DNA of 6,207 nt from Woeseiaceae bacterium (GTDB lineage: Bacteria > Acidobacteriota > Vicinamibacteria > Vicinamibacterales > UBA823). Positions within the stretch are counted from its first letter, which is position 1. The number at the start of each line of letters is the position of its first letter. Positions 5,509 to 6,207 of the stretch are shown here, one piece after another. The stretch lies in contig NZSH01000035.1 in assembly GCA_002696705.1 (NCBI GenBank), positions 24,466 to 30,672 on the forward strand. The letters run 5' to 3'. The position numbers and the translations under genes were made by a program. The notes under the pieces are model-generated. The model did not search any database and was not told the DNA's origin. It saw nothing but the letters and a program-made list of their open reading frames with translations.

Positions 5509-6207
5509 ATGACAGATCAGTTGAGCAGTCTGCAGGCAGGCGGTTTGCTGCATCCGGCTCGTACCTTGAGGTTGATGCAACAGGCTATCAAAGAGAATCA
5601 ACTCGATCTGCAAGGCTTAACCATCCTGACTGAAATGGGGAGTGGAGCGTATGTGACGACACCGCTGCTCGCGGTGTTGGCCGGCGCGGATCAAGTGTAT
5701 GCCCTCACTCAGGATTCTGTTTATGGCGCCGCTGCTGACATTGCCACGGTCGGTGCAGAGTTCGCCAGATTCTGTGGGATTCCCAACCGTATCATGGTGG
5801 AGGAATCCAAGAGGGCAGAAGTTTTAGGTCAGGCGGATGTGGTGACGAATCTTGGATTCGTACGGCCGCTGGATCGGATGACGGTTAGCAAGATGAAAGC
5901 AGGCGCGGTCATTGCTCTCATGTGCGAAGCCTGGGAAGCCAGGCCGGAAGATGTTGATCTAGGCGCGTGCGAAGCACATGACATTACTGTCATTGCAACC
6001 AACGAAGATTACCCTGGGCTAGAGGTATTTGATTTTTCTGGTCCGTTGGCTCTTAAGCTCCTCTTTGAAGCGGAGATTGAGGTCTATCAGAGTCGGATTG
6101 GAGTCGTGAGTACAGATAAGTTCGGTCGTGTAATCGCGTCATGCCTTGGCAAGGTCGGGGCAGATGTTCAACGATTCGATCGTCTGGCGGGAGCACAGGC
6201 GGAAGAG
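5509..6207 (+). CDS. Unrecognised Rossmann-like protein, 3' end cut off by the window
   Basis: An open frame starts at ATG 5509, 2 bp after the aminotransferase stop, and runs 233 codons to the window edge without a stop. No strong Shine-Dalgarno is visible, so translational coupling is likely. I do not recognise a named family. Residues about 36-165 look like one alpha/beta unit: LTILTEMGSGAYVTTPLLAVLAGA then YALTQDSVYGAAAD, with ADVVTNLGFVRPLD (109-122) and VIATNEDYPGLEVFDFSG. The strand-helix unit IGVVSTDKFGRVIASCLGKV begins near residue 197 and resembles the start of an NAD-binding domain. Its GxGxxG loop would read SxDxxG, so dinucleotide binding may be lost or altered. The arrangement recalls 2-hydroxyacid dehydrogenases with a catalytic half before the NAD half, but this is only a resemblance. 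Operon position suggests a role in making or modifying the same sugar or its donor. No membrane segment is apparent in the visible part. Confidence 0.7.
   Translation, partial: MTDQLSSLQAGGLLHPARTLRLMQQAIKENQLDLQGLTILTEMGSGAYVTTPLLAVLAGADQVYALTQDSVYGAAADIATVGAEFARFCGIPNRIMVEESKRAEVLGQADVVTNLGFVRPLDRMTVSKMKAGAVIALMCEAWEARPEDVDLGACEAHDITVIATNEDYPGLEVFDFSGPLALKLLFEAEIEVYQSRIGVVSTDKFGRVIASCLGKVGADVQRFDRLAGAQAEE

Overview
The window looks like the start of a surface-polysaccharide (exopolysaccharide or O-antigen) gene cluster in a diderm (Gram-negative-type) bacterium. A KdsC-type phosphatase points to Kdo and therefore to lipopolysaccharide. GC content is moderate, and every gene lies on the + strand. 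The gene style (an EPS-type winged-helix regulator, a Gfo/Idh/MocA oxidoreductase, a sugar-nucleotide SDR and a DegT aminotransferase) would fit Nitrospira or a relative. That placement is an impression from protein families and was not tested.

Layout. Positions 90-599 encode the KdsC-like HAD phosphatase. Positions 600-1129 are a long, AT-richer non-coding stretch that carries most of the regulatory signal. It holds two hairpins (611-653 and 795-812), three 17-bp palindromes of the form TGTTCA-N5-TGAACA (882-898, 910-926, 964-980), and an exact match to the enterobacterial ops element GGCGGTAGCGT (1058-1068). A compact operon follows: a winged-helix regulator fused to a Rossmann-like domain (1130-1783); a dehydrogenase-acetyltransferase fusion (1783-3390); an NAD-dependent SDR (3396-4376); a DegT/DnrJ/EryC1/StrS aminotransferase (4346-5506); and an unrecognised Rossmann-like protein that runs off the window (5509 onward). 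Gaps inside the operon are 5 bp or less, or the genes overlap, so co-transcription and translational coupling are likely.

How the genes may work together. The fused protein carries a WlbA/GnnA-like C3 oxidation module and a WlbB/WbpD-like N-acetylation module. The aminotransferase could supply the step between them. Together they would turn a UDP-GlcNAc-type sugar into a 2,3-diacetamido sugar nucleotide. The SDR carries residues resembling the UDP-glucuronate decarboxylases (ArnA C-terminal domain, UXS), so it may decarboxylate or otherwise remodel this sugar. The substrate is inferred, not shown.

Most notable idea: the operon may be controlled at two levels. A multi-site operator would govern initiation, plausibly bound by the first gene's product, whose Rossmann domain could sense a pathway metabolite. 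An ops/RfaH-like antitermination signal in the leader would govern elongation.
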